Below, piece by piece: positions 48,501 through 59,654 of a DNA stretch of 64,000 nucleotides; the first letter of the stretch is position 1, and the number at the start of each line of letters is the position of its first letter. Source of the DNA: Litoditis marina (lineage: Eukaryota > Nematoda > Chromadorea > Rhabditida > Rhabditidae). Location of the stretch: contig OZ038434.1 of assembly GCA_964036275.1 (NCBI GenBank), positions 13,491,259-13,555,258 of the forward strand, given 5' to 3'. A model generated the notes under the pieces. It was given only the letters and a program-made list of their open reading frames with translations, was not told the DNA's origin and ran no database searches. The position numbers and the translations under genes were made by a program.

Positions 48501-51500
48501 TTGATTCTGATGAAAATGTATTTGTCGTTTTCTCCGGAAGTTAAATGACCCCTGCTAAAGTAGTGTTTTACAGAAGAAAACACCAGCTCCCTACGTGAAA
48601 GAGATGACGGATGCTGCCATGTTCTACGTGAATAGAATTCTGAAAGAGTTCAAGGTTTGACCTTTAACTACTTTCTCGGTTCTGCTCACTTACGCGGTAT
48701 ACTAAACTACACGTGTTTTCAAGATGCACTAGGGCTGATATTTCAGTCCAAAAGTTTGAGCAAAAATTAATTTTTTGAACTTTGAATTCGACGTGTTTCC
48801 GAAAGTTTGGTCAATCGAGTTCCGAGTTTCTAAGTGTATTCCGTTTTCATCATTATTATAAATCTGATACGTTTCGACATCCTTGCAGGACACCGATCCC
48901 AAGCACGTGGAATGGGTGAAAACGTGGAAGGAGCTGTTGGAATCCATGCAGAAGTATGTGCGCCAAACGCATACCACCGGACTAGTATGGAACAGCGCCC
49001 CGGTTGGTAATAGGGTTGATAGTACAAACACGTTTATAAACTATTTACTTCGCAGAAATTGGAACGTTGCTTTGTAGCCATTACCTTCTCAGTTCCAGAA
49101 AGTAGAGGGTTGTTCAAGTTTATCCGAGTTCCCAGTTTCGTAAACGGTGAATTTGTAACTATCTCAATATGTAATGTTTTAGTACAGATTCTAGTTTTAT
49201 TCTGCTTAGTGCGAGTAATATTTGCGATATTTCGCGCGTGGTTAACATATCATTTCAGGGCAGTGCTCCATCGGGTGCTCCAGCTGCTGCTCGCAGTGGT
49301 CCTCCTCCGCCTCCCGCTGGTGGAGCTCCCCCTCCACCCCCTCCCCCTCCTTCCGGTAAGTTTGCGCTGTCAATATAAATAAATTTTCTTTCGATCAGTT
49401 TGTAGCCGACCAAACGACGAAATTATAAATATTCATTATGTCACGAAGGCTACAACCGGGAGTTTGACCCATAATATTTCATCTTTCACGCCTTAGGATT
49501 ACTTTGCATTAGGATTACTTTGCTATTACAGTAACAGATAGTTTCACTCTACGTATAAAGAATAATTCTGTTTATATCATACTTGACTGAATAGCTAGAA
49601 AAACTCAAAAAAAAAAACTGCGTCCCTTTCTCCGAATTCTGGACAAATTTGGCATTTTCGCGCTAAAGTATAGATAATCTTTCCGTCGAAAACAGAGTTC
49701 TTCTTGAGGAATGTTAATGCCATTTGTATTCTAACTTTCTATCACGTCTCTTTTGATTTCAGACCTAATGGCCGGTATTTCGAAGCCGTCATCGGGTGGC
49801 GATAAGGCTGGTCGTGACGCTCTGTTCGCCGAGCTGAACAAGGGAGAAGGAGTGACCGCGGGACTGCGAAAGGTCACCTCCGACATGCAGACACACAAGA
49901 ACCCCACACTCCGCGCGGTTAGTTATGTTCTCGTATTGTGGGTGTAACCTTTTCCAGGAATGTTCTGTTTAGGGCTGAACTCGTCCTTGTTATGAAGTAT
50001 TGGAAATGTAGTGGAGAACTCTTTATTTACTAGTTGATACAATCTATTCAACTCATGTGAAGAAGGTTTCTGGAATCGGTTAGGTTTTCAGTTATTAGTT
50101 ATTACATACCACATTGAACGTTTTTCGACTTCCGAAGCTGATGTTAGAAAGTTTGCTGAATATTGCCGAGATCACAAGAGTATCTATCTGTTTCGTGTCT
50201 TACTTTTCTATTTAGATAACATCTTTCCCCAATTTCCAGACTGCCCCCGTTCCGTCCGCCTCGACCGGCCGTAATGCGCCGGGTGCTGCCGCCGTCGCCG
50301 TCAAGAAACCGCCCAAGATCGAACTGCAGGACGGAAAACAGTGGAATGTGGTAAGTCTATTGCGCTTCCATCAATATTCACTGTGTGTTTATCTCTATAG
50401 GTTTTTGGACGTTTGCAGTGTCGTATTCAGTATTACGATTCCACTACTTCAAACAGCGACAAAAGAATATAGCTGTTTACCTTCTTGCATAATAGTTCTC
50501 TTTACTTTCTTGTGTATATATATATGTTGATGAATACCAATCTGGTTGTTTATGGTAATTGGTTGGTTTATGGTTTTCCATCTTTACAGGAGTTCCAAGT
50601 TGGTAACAAGAATGTTGTGGTCGAGATCACGGACAAGAAACAAACTGTCTACGTCTACAAGTGCGAGAACTCGGTCATTCAGGTACGGTTATACTCGTTT
50701 ATTGAAAGTTAATCAATTAAAAACTTATAACTTTTTCGGGTAATATTCATTTTTTGACGTTCTGGACCAGTAAAACCTGATTCATAACGTTTTTCACAGC
50801 TATCAATTCAAGTATTGATGGCAATAAACGAGTGGTGTTCAGGTATAATCAGAAGTTCACAGTATTGAGAGTAAGAAGGGTTTATTTGCAGGTGAAAGGA
50901 AAGCTGAACTCGATTACCCTGGATGGCTGTAAGAAGACGTCCATCGTATTTGACGCCGTCGTCGCTCAATGCGAAACCATCAACTGTCAGAGTGTCCAGA
51001 TTCAGGTGAGCATATTGAATAGACATAGATATTCTATTTAGTTTTGAATAAATAGTTGTATTCTATTCTATATTCGGGGGTTTCCCCTATAGGTACAACA
51101 CCACGAAGAAGTAAGTAGTTGGATTTGTTATATAATGTACAAGAATTCATGAACTCACGATAGTTTGGATACTGTGGTATTTCAGATGTATACTCGACTT
51201 TGAAAGTGAGATACAGAAAGGGTGACCACATAAGCGATGATTCACAGTTTCATTGTTCATAATGTATAACCCAATTACTCTCTGATTTCAGACCCTCGGC
51301 GAGATGCGCACCCTGTCCATCCAGAAAACAGACGGCTGTCAGGTGTATTTGAGCGAGGAGGCGAAGAACACCGAGATCGTCACCAGCAAGTCGAGCGAAA
51401 TGAACATTCTCGTACCCGAGGGACCCGACGGAGACTTTGTGGGTTACCTTTTATTTTAATAATTGTATTAACAACAGTTCAACAATGTTGAACTGCATTC

Positions 51501-51807
51501 AGCCTAAATTCGAAAAGAAAATCTCATTTCTTATTGAAGCTAGATGCAACGTTATAACAGTACTGTAACTGTGTTTTTTCCATGGAAGTCGCGTTACTTA
51601 TCAATGTCACTTGTAGTTACTTTTCCATCAACAAAGTTGGAAATTTGACAACTATTCTAGAATAGAATAGATTAATTCAGCGGCATGTGACTTTCCCCAT
51701 TGTTGTCTCACATCGGATAATTTCAGACTGAGTTCCCTGTTCCGGAACAGTTCAAGACGGTATACAAGGGCGGAAAGCTGGTCACTTCTGCTTCGGACAT
51801 CATCTGA
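42556..51807 (+). CDS. CAP1: Adenylyl cyclase-associated protein (short isoform)
   Basis: Actin-turnover factor: with cofilin it takes apart filaments and recharges G-actin with ATP; acts in the cytoplasm as oligomers. Exons 42556-42691, 47662-47780, 47991-48131, 48287-48367, 48574-48654, 48889-49002, 49259-49355, 49763-49917, 50240-50350, 50590-50682, 50892-51005, 51292-51438 and 51727-51807 give 489 residues, the usual size. Domains in order: N-terminal oligomerisation helix ([20 protein letters not shown]), helical folded domain (exons 2-6), polyproline P1 (exon 7), WH2 ([20 protein letters not shown]), CARP beta-helix domain (from about [16 protein letters not shown] to the end, with PVPEQFKT near the C-terminus). 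The frame is open from the acceptor at 42522 to the ATG, so extra upstream residues are possible. The first intron is about 5 kb and contains an alternative first exon candidate. Confidence 0.96.
45379..47413 (+). CDS. Candidate alternative first exon of CAP (long isoform)
   Basis: A single open frame from ATG 45379 to a stop at 47454 (691 codons), inside CAP intron 1 and on the same strand. At 47413/47414 the frame meets a GTAAGT donor, leaving a one-base overhang, exactly the phase of CAP exon 1. Splicing to 47662 would give MRDMR, then [10 protein letters not shown], and a total of about 1122 residues. The sequence is disordered and rich in Ser, Pro, Asn, Gln and Arg. It has a run of R-x-F-S-P motifs (RQFSPP, RDFSPP, REFSPL, RVFSPV) near residues 551-595 and the segment QGILLKN...KKVVFQ near the end; KVVF fits the PP1-docking RVxF pattern. 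If not spliced it would encode a nested 691-residue protein ending [12 protein letters not shown] recall long CAP isoforms in Drosophila, which supports the splice model but needs checking. Confidence 0.75.
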
Positions 51808-52113
51808 GTCATTGCTCTCTCCCTCTTTCTATTCATCTTCACCTTCTTCTCTCTCCCCCCGCTCTCTCTCTACTCTCTCATCTCTCGACGTCTACTCATA
51901 GTTTCTCGATTGCTCTCTAACTATGACCGCTACATTGCGTAGCTCGAGCTCAAACTCACAGGTTTTCGTAACCGGGAGTACGCTTTAACATGTAATGATT
52001 ATTTATTTGCGTGTGTTCATGTTCTAGTTCGTAACATTGTGCATTTTAGTCAAGTCAGCTAAGGGTGCTCTTTTTGATGCAGTTTTATTGTGTCTCTATT
52101 TTTATTGCAAGAT

Positions 52114-52119
52114 AATAAA
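52114..52119 (+). terminator. Poly(A) signal of the CAP gene
   Basis: AATAAA about 310 bp after the stop codon at 51807, in a 3' UTR that begins with a pyrimidine-rich block (51813-51895). Confidence 0.75.
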
Positions 52120-52495
52120 ATCATGCATGACATATTTGTTTTATTTCGGTTTTGGGATTTTCCCCTTCGTGTTTTGTAGTTGAGTTTTAAATCAAAAGTG
52201 TGTAAAAGGGTGGGACCTGCTATGGTTGATACCAGCTGGTTGCGCAGACCATTTGTTGGCGCCTCTCAATCTAGATGGGTGGGGGTAAGCGTAATTTTCG
52301 AGTTAGGTCTTCGTGCAATTGAGCCTGGTGTGTGCTATTAGTTGTACCCTTTTACGGTTCATGTCGGTCTGTGTTTGTAGTGTGACTCCTCTGTGTGACA
52401 AGATCAAACTACAACCTAGATATGGTCACTTCCTATAAAATACCAATGTAACTTTCTTTCAGGGTAGTTAGTTAGTTTGTAACCGGCGAGATCTG

Positions 52496-54122
52496 ATGCC
52501 TACCGCCGGCCAACTATTGGTTGCTCCTCGTATTCGCGCGGGGATGAGCGAATTACAGAAGAAGATCATGGCACTTCCCGAGTCGGAGCGACACGGTTAG
52601 CTTCAGATGACTTTGAGAAATAATAAAGTGGGTTTAAAGATACATGAGCGGTAAGATCAGACCGAGAAACTATGGATTGTGAGTTATTTGTTCAACAAAC
52701 TATTTTACCGTGTAGTTTCTGCGAGAGTCCAGTGGTGATCTTCACACTATATTATGTTTGTAGCTGGCCAATCAAAGTACAATGGTGCAAATATGTCATT
52801 GCAAATTCAATGTACGTCTGGGCACACAGAGGAAATCGTGGCATACAGTATACCGGCTGTCTGTTTTTGTGAAAATGTTACAATCACATTGGTTGTTGCC
52901 GACCGATGCGTATTCGTGGCCACGAACACCCCAGATCATCGGAGACAAAACTATTCGAAGATAGGATTTACTGGCCAATTCACTGGAGAACCAGGTCCTT
53001 CCCGAACCGAATCGCGAACCAGTCACAGGAGAACCACCGAACCGACCGAACCGACTTTTGAACCGACCGGTTCTCCAGTGAATGCTTCGAACCGAACCGG
53101 GATAGCGTCATTTTACCTTGTCTACGACTTGCTTGTTTAACTCATGATTAATGTCGGTTCGGTTCGAAGCACTCACTGGAGAATCGGTCGGTTCAGAAAT
53201 CGGTTCGGTTCAGTTGGTTCGGTTCTCCAGTGACCGGTTCGCGGTTTGGTTCGGGAAGGACCCGGTTCTCCAGTGAATTCGCCGGATTTACTATGTAACA
53301 TTGTTCTTCGAGGAATAAAATTGTAAACTCGTTCCAGGAGGCCCCATTCTGTTCGACCAGCTGAGTTCGTTGGCGGACCTGGTGGGGGAGGAGGCCGTTC
53401 TCAAGGGCTTCGCCATCTACGACGGCGGAGGGGTTCATCTGCTGGTCGAGGAAAACGAGTTCGCTGCTATTCGACAGAAGGTGGCGAAACCGTCATTTCT
53501 TTCATAAATCAGTCATTCCTGTAAAAACCGTTGTTTCTTCGAAAAAACGGCCGTTTCTAGCAAAAAATCCAGACAAGGCTAGCAAAAAAGGCATTATATT
53601 CCATTCCGCTGTGTTTTAGTTGTAATCGACTACAGTTCACGATTATGAACTCTAAATGAACAACAAAAAAACTTGATAATTTGAACGCATTTTTCGCTTC
53701 AGGAAGAAGAGTCAGCTGCCTATGAAGCCGACGTGGAGGACGAATCCGATATGAAGGTATGCTCATTGTGTAGGTTGTCTATAAAGTTTTTTTTGAATTG
53801 CCAAAAGACCAAAGAATTTTTCTAAAAAATCTGTTTGCAACAGGTGTAAACATAAATGCTAAGAATCTGTGATTATACCATGACATGTATTATTCTCTGA
53901 TAACCCGTGAACTGAATTTCTCACCCTCTCGAAACGGCGACGTGAACGAATACATATGAAATATAATATGTGAAATACCAAATGAAGCTGTGAAGCTCAG
54001 GCGAATTTATTTTAAAGGAGGAAAATTTGTCGTCCGTCTTCTCTCAGGAAAGTGGGGAAGTTTCGACGACGGCAAACGTGAAGGGTAAGCAATGGTCACA
54101 TATCGGAACACATATTTATCTC

Positions 54123-54179
<57 letters not shown>

Positions 54180-56133
54180 CATCTCTCTTTCTCCTTTCTC
54201 TCTCCTCTCCATCTCTTTATGTCTTTCGTTTTCTATCGCTCTCTGTGTTCCGTATTCTCTAGGTTGAATACGTACTTTTCTTCATGACTTTCCATCGACT
54301 AGTAGTAGCTGAAAGCTGGTTGCTGATCTATAAAAAGCAGTTCCATTTTTTCGCTCGCCATTCAACATATCAATTGAGTTGTGTCCTATAATATGTTTAT
54401 TCAGCTTTGATGGATAGTTTGGAGCTGGAGCTGGATATGAAAACGGAGCTGTCACAACAGGAACCATCGGTATGTTGAAAAACAACAATATCTGTCTCTC
54501 AATGTCATATTTAGTGGAAATTTTACTGAAAATTTTACTTTTAATTCGATCACTATATTCATACGATTATTCATAACAACTTGGTATGCCCGCCCCCGGC
54601 GTATAAAAGGATACAATGATGTAACGTACCACACTTAGAATGTTCAGTTCCACAAGTGCAGTCGGCTGTAGTCAGTTCTGCGGCCGTATACCGACAATAT
54701 GATCAGATCTCAAATTGCCATTCTACAAACATCGCTATTTCTCTGCTCTTACATTCTGCCGGGATTCTCGTGAAATAGTGTGCAACGAGAGAAACACCGC
54801 GTGCGATCGAAATGTCGGATTTTTCAGCATACGTACATACGTAGGTGAAAACTATCCTAAATCTTCGGTTCCAGGCTGCCAAGGAGGGGCCGATGTCGTG
54901 CAGCTCATTCCAGAGTGTCGCTCCACGCAAATCGAGCAGTGCCACCACAGTAGATTTGTTCGACAGTCAAGAGGTGAGGGGAAATTTGAGATTCAACAAG
55001 ATCGAAATGGTTCACAGAATAGAACAGGACTATTTATTGGCGAGTGAACACGTGACTTCCACATTGGAAACTAGGTCTGGCATTCCAATTGGATAAATGG
55101 AGAAACGATTGAGGGAAAACGTATAGTTACCCTGTTGCGCGCATATAGTATTACTATACTACCAGTTAGGTTTGTAGAATTCCGTATGTAGAAATACCTG
55201 ACAAATTCTCTTGATGATGTTCGAAAAACAGTTATACACGAAAGTATTGAATGGTTCCAGCTGGAAGGCCAATGGAAGGAGGAGGTTGACACCGAGTTTC
55301 TCGCTTCAATTCTGCCGGAACATAACCCTTTTGAAGAGGAGGAAGAAACATCCTGCGAATTACGTTTTTTCGAGGTACATTCATGATTTGTGATTTCCCT
55401 ATCTCATTTATATCAGACTGCTGTAGTCGTCGCCAACGGAATAGCGGGATCGTACTTTATACTTCACTTTCCGCTGTGTACGCACTCAAGTTTTCGATTC
55501 CAAAGCTTGTCGGTTATGTTCTCTAATAGCGCAGTGGTTCGTGTCCTGCTACGAATTTTCTGCTCGCAGGTTCGATTCCGGCGAGAGACAGAAATTTATA
55601 AGTTTGGCACCCACTATAATTACAGTTTTGTCATTAACAATTGTTAGAGCTTATACCATCAGTGTGTGGCTGAGGATGTTATTGTATAATCGGCCTTTTT
55701 GCGCTTATTACTTCTTCACTCATCATTGCTTTGCAGGTTTCCAGCAGTATGCAGTCGCAGCACACTGTCTTCCTCATACCTGAGGTCAATTTCTGCACCT
55801 GCGAACATTTTCAGGCAAGTTTGGAGTACAAAAATAAATTGGTCTATTGGCAAATCCAGGAAATTACAACAGAGTACACGGAAGTAGTGGACAGACAATT
55901 CAATTTGAACACTTGATTTTTATGCTCAAAGACTTGTATTTGAATCAGATCATTTTAAAGCCACTTATTTTCAGACACGTGTGCTTGCGGATCGTGCGGA
56001 GTTCACGTGTTCTCACGTGATTGCTGCCTGGCTGAGCGTGGCGCTGGAGAATGTGAAACACATACCGACACGCGCCGACACGCTTCAGGTCATCTCACGT
56101 CACTTCCTGGACAGAACCTTTGATTTTCATTGA
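52496..56133 (+). CDS. SWIM zinc-finger protein, ZSWIM7/SWS1-like
   Basis: Probable Shu-complex-type recombination factor: ZSWIM7/SWS1 proteins act with RAD51 paralogues in homologous recombination. Exons 52496-52595, 53338-53480, 53703-53756, 54018-54084, 54405-54469, 54875-54973, 55261-55374, 55737-55814 and 55975-56133 give 292 residues with consistent phases. The C-terminal SWIM motif is intact: C234, C236, C252, H254 (CTCEHF, then FTCSHVIAAWLSVAL), that is CxCx15CxH followed by the conserved Ala-rich helix. Upstream is a region with no recognisable domain, including an acidic stretch (NPFEEEEETS) and a Ser-rich segment; human ZSWIM7 is only about 140 residues, so this is long. The intron after exon 8 begins with GCAAGT, a GC-AG intron. 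A 3' splice site (tttctttcag) ends 34 bp before the ATG. The SWIM call is strong; the SWS1 orthology is moderate. Confidence 0.8.
52973..53283. mobile_element. Foldback MITE with 9-bp TSD (MULE-like)
   Basis: The 311-bp element begins GGCCAATTCACTGGAGAACC and ends GGTTCTCCAGTGAATTCGCC. It is flanked by the identical 9-mer GGATTTACT (52964-52972 and 53284-53292). The arms are ~120 bp and filled with GAACCG/CGGTTC hexamers, so they pair along most of their length. A 9-bp duplication is typical of Mutator-like elements. It sits in intron 1 of the SWIM gene, ending about 55 bp before exon 2. Confidence 0.9.
54123..54175. repeat. (TC)n microsatellite
   Basis: A CT run in an intron of the SWIM gene, within a longer pyrimidine block (54118-54250). 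Confidence 0.9.
55436..55618 (+). mobile_element. tRNA-derived SINE, copy 2
   Basis: It carries an A box TAGCGCAGTGG (55527-55537) and B box GGTTCGATTCC (55569-55579) at tRNA spacing, within a degraded ~70-base tRNA-like segment (55519-55589) that resembles tRNA-Arg(ACG) around 'ctacgaa'. The GTCGTCGCCAACGG leader and the 'tttataagtttggcaccc' tail match 41523-41708. It lies in the intron after exon 7 of the SWIM gene. Confidence 0.8.
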
Positions 56134-57330
56134 CTGCCCTCACATGTTTTTATTTGAAGAAGTTTGTACATTTAGGTAGAAAGGTACAAACGGGGTATGC
56201 TATATGGGTCATAACTTCTAAATATTGCGTTGTTTGGTGGAAACCGAAAGGTATCTGTTCGCTCGTTGGTCGTATTGTTTGTTAAATAGTTTTTGTTCAT
56301 TGTGTTATATTAACTTGTAGAAGATAAGCAATTGTTTCACCGTGTTCATTTTCGAATGAGAAAACGAAGACGATAAACTGGGCTGTGTCAGATTATGGAA
56401 TGCCGAAGTGATCTACTCCAAAAACTTATAGATTGGTTAGGTTCTGATAATCTCACAATCTACAGACACTACAGCATATGCGAATAGATTTCACATGTGA
56501 CCAACCTTCGACACTATTGGATGTGGCACTTCTGGTGAATTTTATAATTGAACGGGTTTTTGATAACCTAGGTTCACTGTAAGATAACGCGAAAAAAAGA
56601 GTTACCAAAACCCGTTAGGTTACCAAAAAACCCGATTACTTATAGAATTAGCCGGCACTTTCATTGAATAAAATTCAGAAAGGTTTAAAGAGAGATGAAC
56701 ATTTTTTCGCTGTCACACATCGAATCGCTTCATATTCGAACCAGAATCAGAACAGGCTGACGAACAGACTGACGAACGAACAGAACAGGCTGAGGCTGAG
56801 AATTGAAATCATTCAAAACTCAGTTCCCGTCGAAAAATATACTCGGACCAAATTTTGGGGTAGAGGCAAAAAATACTACTTCCTGATACACGTTTTCTCT
56901 CTTTCTCTCCTGGTTTTATTACTTTTTCTGAGCTTTTTCTTTTTTGAGGAGATAGTTCAGTCTAACCCCTACCGATGAACCTGTTTCATCAGCGAAATAT
57001 CTGCCGTTCGGGGCGACTGTTTGTTTGAGTTGCGCCTGACGTAGGCTGTATTTCCAGTGTTTGTTTCTTCTTCTCAATGGCAGCAAAAAGAGTCTACCAA
57101 CGGAAAATCGGAACTGAAGATTACGGTATCGAACAATCATCGAAAGTGTCGAAACAGAAAAAAGTCGGCATGTCTGAACCGAACTCAAACTCGGAATACA
57201 GGGTATTATCCTATATGAGTTGTAGTTTGAGTTTAAAGTTTCAAACTACAAAGACTGGTTTAGGACGATGTCGAGCGTATAGGCCTGAGTTGAAAGAGTG
57301 AACCCTATAGCTGAAACTTGGCAAACTAAG
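56134..57330. other. Non-coding after the SWIM gene
   Basis: An AATAAA at about 56668 is the first after the stop and may end the SWIM transcript. At 56540-56650 'ggttaccaaaaaacccg'-like motifs form a relic of the GGTTACC foldback seen at 59.7-60.0 kb. A short frame starting MAAKRVYQRKIGTEDY at 57077 has only a weak donor and is not called. Confidence 0.4.
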
Positions 57331-57700
57331 GCTCCAGCGGTGAATAGGAAAGGGGACGGGGGTGAAAGGGGACGGGGGGTATGGCAAAGGGGACGAGGGA
57401 AGAGGCAAAGGGGACGAGGGATGAGGCAAAGGGGACGAGGGGTGGACTGATAATTAGAGCGAAATCTAGTCAAATTTAGTTTCCGATTACTCCATAATAC
57501 TTTCCTTGTTCTGTATCTTCATTATTGATTCATATTTTCCCCTTTCTACGATACCTAAGAGTGTTTTTTTTGCCTCATCCCTCGTCCCCTTTGCCTCAGC
57601 CCTCGTCCCCTTTGCCATACCCCCCGTCCCCTTTCACCCTCGTCCCCCCCCCCCTCGTCCCCTTTCACCCTCGTCCCCTTTCCTATTGGCCGGCTCCAGC
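57331..57700. repeat. Inverted minisatellite
   Basis: The left arm (57331-57445) holds tandem units of the type GGCAAAGGGGACGAGGG. The right arm (57571-57700) holds the complement, ending in 'ccggctccagc' opposite 'gctccagcgg' at the left edge. The unique centre is ~125 bp. Confidence 0.85.
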
Positions 57701-58807
57701 TCCCCCTACCGAAAACCGCATAGTTAGAAGGATGCCGGTTATCGAACAAGGCAAGAATTTGAATCTTGGTGCTGATTGAATCTCAGATCTATTTTGCGAA
57801 AAAATTCGAACAATTGGCAATCGAGTAATACTTTAATTGGAAGGTTTGCAGCATCAAATTTTTGGTATCGTGCTTTTCCATAAAAACACTGAAGGAAATA
57901 TGTCTGAAAATGTGGTTCTGATTTCTACATGCACCCATAGTCGTAACTTCCAGTCCATGTTTTCACTTGTGTTTGTCTCCGAAGAACTTTTTTCTATGAA
58001 TATTACTATATTTATGCATTTAGCAACATCTTGAAAACAATTGTTTTGAACAGAAAACGATCATCTGATAGTTCGATAACGTACTCTACCAGTTCAAATA
58101 AGAATGATGCGAACTGTAGTTTATTTTGATCGAGAAATGTGATTTTCTTTTGCGAAAAATTCGAAACTGCAATCTCTCCCCATCTAATTTTGCTACGAAT
58201 TGACTTCCTCGATAGATTAATAACCAAAAAAGTATTTCCGTCCCCTAGAGAAACATTCTCAATATGTGTTTCCGATGCACTCAATTAGTGATATCCATAA
58301 ATAGAAGAGTGACGAGGCACTAACGCAAAACTTCCTGCAAACTGATTATTAGTGTTTTTTTTCCCAACCAAGATAGCTCAAGGTTTGTTGAACAGTAATT
58401 TTAGGACACAAATAGGTTTCGGTGTGATGTTTGAGATGTATTCTGACACAACTACTGAAATGCATGGGCACTCCGCGAAACGTGTGCAAAAAAGCTGAAT
58501 TCGTTACGGTTAAAGTTTTAGAAACGCAATATTCGCGCGGTATGTACATTCCGGACTTTCAGTTATTTACGTTCTTGTAATCATATCTGTGTGGACTTCA
58601 CGTCGTATTCTGCGTCTTGTATTTTATATGTAGTATATGGTTTCCAACCTCTTCGAACATTTCGGTAGTCAAGATTAGTCTGATTTTCAGTTGATTGATT
58701 ATGATTCACAACGTTTGTCGTATTTCAAAGCCACGAAGAAAAAATAAGATCAGAATGTAAGGGTCCGAATTCGCGTTTCCAGGCTGAAAACGTGTAGCAG
58801 AAGGTAT
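57701..58807. other. No gene seen
   Basis: AT-rich with only short frames and no paired splice sites supporting an exon on either strand. Confidence 0.4.
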
Positions 58808-59112
58808 AGTCTTTTTCATTCCTACTGAGACTCCTACAGTAGGATTTCAAAACTTCTAAGCCCTCTTCCTCACGTAATTGTGATCGGAAAAGGTAGAGGA
58901 TTTTCGAACCCCATTGCCCCATTAATCAAATTTATAAAAATACATGCAATTCTTAAATTAAATTATTACAATACTAGTCTGTTACCATTCTCGTCCTCAT
59001 ATTACAATGAATGTACGAGAGCATTTTTGATGAACAACATTTTCAGCTTCACAACAACCCCCGGAAAGTTTGTAAAGTTACTGTAGGAGTCTCAGTAGGA
59101 ATGGTGTGAACT
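58808..59112. mobile_element. MITE with 25-bp perfect inverted repeats
   Basis: CATTCCTACTGAGACTCCTA and its continuation (58817-58841) are exactly inverted at 59079-59103. Weaker pairing extends outward (tatagt... against ...actata). There is no coding sequence apart from a chance minus-strand frame. Confidence 0.8.
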
Positions 59113-59654
59113 ATATCTGAAAAGAAACCTCCCGAGCGCCGATTGATAGCTCACGTATGTACGGTTTTTTTTTCAATAAAAAAAGACGAAAACGGTTTGT
59201 GTCTGTCTGATCTTCTGTGTTTGTGTTATGATCAAAGTGAGATCAAACGTTTTCATTATGTTCCGTGAGCTGTAGTATGCATCAAACTACAACTAAGACG
59301 GTCACAGGTAATAGCGGTGAGGTGTTCTCATGAGAAAAACTACCCATGTGCTTATGAATCGTTCCTTCCAAGTTAGTTCAGTTAAAAAAGCGATATTTAT
59401 TCCCCCTCCCCCCATTTCTGCCAAAGTGTTTCTTTTCGTCTTGGCACACCTCGTCATCTTTTCTGTTTATCTATGCTCGAAACTGCTTTTTCAGCATAGT
59501 CAAACACGCCCGTTTCTCGTGGCCGTCTAACCGTCTGCGACTCCCTGCTCGCCCTGGTCCCTCGTCATCTAACCGTCTGCGGGCTCCGAGTATTTTTGAC
59601 TAGTATTTGCAAATGAGCAAACGGACGAGCGCTGTGGGTGTTTCTGTTTTGAGG

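Noticed and set aside
52754..53140. 128-codon plus frame
   Set aside because: Most of it is the GAACCG foldback read through, inside intron 1 of the SWIM gene.
55519..55589. A functional tRNA gene
   Set aside because: A and B boxes are present, but the acceptor and T stems do not pair properly, and a diverged copy at 41.5 kb shows that it is part of a SINE.
57077..57301. Frame MAAKRVYQRKIGTEDYG as a first coding exon
   Set aside because: Only a weak donor (GTATTA) and no plausible next exon before the inverted minisatellite.
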